NCBI GenBank assembly: GCA_026984415.1
Contig: JALSSE010000455.1
Coordinates: forward strand, 1 to 6,378
DNA from: Hydrogenothermaceae bacterium
GTDB taxonomy: Bacteria > Aquificota > Aquificae > Hydrogenothermales > Hydrogenothermaceae
Length of the DNA stretch: 6,378 nucleotides
Reading direction: 5' to 3'
Part shown: in pieces, positions 5,375 to 6,378 of the stretch
Numbering within the stretch: position 1 is the stretch's first letter
Layout: every line of letters starts with the position of its first letter
The notes under the pieces: generated by a model
Databases searched by the model: none
Told to the model about the DNA's origin: nothing
Seen by the model: only the letters and a program-made list of their open reading frames with translations
Program-made: the position numbers and the translations under genes

Positions 5375-6378
5375 TTATTTAATTTCTCCTCTTTTCCTCA
5401 GGTTATAAACCTTTAAAATTTTCTGTTGTTCCTTTTGAACAAACTTTGTAAGTTTTTCTTTATCTTTTTTATCAACATTAATGAATTTCACCCCATAACA
5501 CACTTTTCTTCCTACTTCCCTTGAATTTTTTATAATCCCCTCAAGGAAAAACTCTTCATTTTCTAATTTAAAATTGAGGTTTATCTTATCCCCAACTTTA
5601 AGGTTAAAGTTGTTGGCAGATAAAATTGGTAAACAAAAACCAATTCCCTCTATACTTATATCGGTTGTTTCTGTTGTGAATTTTATTTTTTGTTCTGTTT
5701 TTTCATCTACCTTAAGGACATTTAATGGTATTTCTACCTTCATTCTTACTTCTTTTCTTCTCTGTACCTTTTCTAATTTAAATGTGTGTGGAATTTTCAA
5801 AATATACTTTCCGTCTTCTTGTGATATTTCTTCAACAATTCCTTCAAAAGAATAAAAAGCATCATCTCTTCTCAAAAATTTGATTTTTACTTTAGAGCCT
5901 TCCTTAAAATCAAATGGCGGTTGTTTATCTATAATCACCCAGTACATATACTTTTCAGTTTTATCAAAAAGAGCCACAGGGTAAGTCTTTTTGTGTTCTG
6001 TAATTAATGTTCCTGTCTGATAAATGTCTATATCTTTTGTGGAAATAAGAGGAATAAAATAAGGATTAATATCAAACCCTAATTTTTTTCTCATGTCTTT
6101 TATCATTTTTTCATCGTAATCAGGATTTTCTTCAATATACAGCTCAATTACCTTTTCAAATGGAGATTTAAATTCAAGTACTAAAAAAGGGTCCCTTTCT
6201 AATTTTTGAGAATATTCCCAGAGTATCTCAGCTTCTTTATCAGTTAATAAAGCATCTTTTGCATAACGTAAAAAAAGCTTTTTCAAAAACCTTTTTGAGG
6301 CAAGATGTTTTATTCTGTCCCAAAAAACTAAAAAAACAACTATGAGAAAAAATATTACAAAGATAGCCAGTAGAACAT
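5375..6378 (-). CDS. Membrane-anchored PilZ/YcgR-type c-di-GMP-binding protein, N-terminus outside window
   Basis: The C-terminal half is a PilZ domain with both c-di-GMP motifs intact: RKEVR (RxxxR) and DISIEG (DxSxxG). Counting from a TTG at 6286 these lie at 177-181 and 209-214. Before it is a YcgR-like N-terminal beta domain (about 90-170), and before that a charged helical stretch (about 10-70). The TTG at 6286 gives a 303-residue version but is probably not the start: its only purine-rich site is three bases away, and the frame stays open for 30 more codons to the window edge. Those codons encode a hydrophobic helix, VLLAIFVIFFLIVVFLVF, followed by the basic stretch WDRIKHLASKR, a typical membrane anchor facing the cytoplasm. 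The gene sits 19 bp before motA. YcgR-family proteins slow the motor by acting on MotA or FliG when c-di-GMP rises, so a flagellar brake is the likely role. Confidence 0.88.
   Translation of the reverse strand, partial: VLLAIFVIFFLIVVFLVFWDRIKHLASKRFLKKLFLRYAKDALLTDKEAEILWEYSQKLERDPFLVLEFKSPFEKVIELYIEENPDYDEKMIKDMRKKLGFDINPYFIPLISTKDIDIYQTGTLITEHKKTYPVALFDKTEKYMYWVIIDKQPPFDFKEGSKVKIKFLRRDDAFYSFEGIVEEISQEDGKYILKIPHTFKLEKVQRRKEVRMKVEIPLNVLKVDEKTEQKIKFTTETTDISIEGIGFCLPILSANNFNLKVGDKINLNFKLENEEFFLEGIIKNSREVGRKVCYGVKFINVDKKDKEKLTKFVQKEQQKILKVYNLRKRGEIK

Noticed and set aside
4413..5855. Open frames at 4413-4613, 5126-5371 and 5574-5855 on the plus strand and 5123-5365 on the minus strand
   Set aside because: All overlap motB, motA or the PilZ gene in another frame and have no recognisable content.
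6284..6286. TTG at 6286 as the start of the PilZ protein
   Set aside because: The frame is open to the window edge and encodes a membrane helix just upstream; spacing from the nearest purine-rich site is only three bases.
6376..6378. ATG at 6378-6376 as the PilZ start
   Set aside because: It is out of frame with the PilZ coding sequence by one base, so it cannot start this protein.
1..6378. CRISPR arrays, insertion sequences, tRNA or rRNA genes, prophage or defence genes
   Set aside because: No regularly spaced repeats, terminal inverted repeats, transposase motifs or cloverleaf-like segments were seen; the window is continuous coding sequence of recognised families.

Overview
The window is AT-rich (about one third G+C by eye) and densely packed. 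Seven genes all lie on the minus strand, so the cluster is read from high to low coordinates. The proteins are rich in Lys, Glu and Ile. One motA followed by two motB genes matches the motA-motB1-motB2 set I recall from Aquifex aeolicus. Together these suggest a low-G+C, flagellated member of the Aquificota (Sulfurihydrogenibium- or Persephonella-like). This placement is an inference from gene content, not from a search.

In order of transcription the layout is: (1) a c-di-GMP-binding PilZ/YcgR-type protein (6378-5375, N-terminus outside the window) whose open frame continues upstream into a membrane helix; (2) motA (5355-4594); (3) a first motB (4594-3893); (4) a second motB (3884-3168); (5) a six-domain ribosomal protein S1, rpsA (3091-1433); (6) a Ca2+:cation antiporter-like membrane protein (1436-450); (7) the N-terminal 139 residues of a LicC-like nucleotidyltransferase (417-1), which runs out of the left edge. 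The gaps are 19 bp, a 1-bp overlap, 8 bp, 76 bp, a 4-bp overlap and 32 bp, so most or all of this could be one transcript. The 76-bp motB2-rpsA gap is the only non-coding stretch of any size and probably holds the rpsA expression signals. No stretch over 300 bases lacks a gene, and I see no tRNA, rRNA, CRISPR, insertion sequence or convincing intrinsic terminator.

Functionally the upstream half is a flagellar stator module with its probable c-di-GMP brake. PilZ-MotA-MotB-MotB would give an ion-driven torque unit that can be slowed by second messenger. The downstream half couples a core translation protein to a membrane ion exchanger and a surface or solute nucleotidyltransferase. The most notable points are the tandem motB paralogues, which keep nearly identical transmembrane parts while the second loses the conserved Asp of its peptidoglycan-binding loop; the membrane-anchored PilZ protein; a possible structure hiding the rpsA ribosome binding site; and an exchanger with altered ion-binding positions. 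Three genes appear to start at non-ATG codons (GTG for motA, TTG for the exchanger and for the nucleotidyltransferase). I did not find a clearly new multi-gene system.
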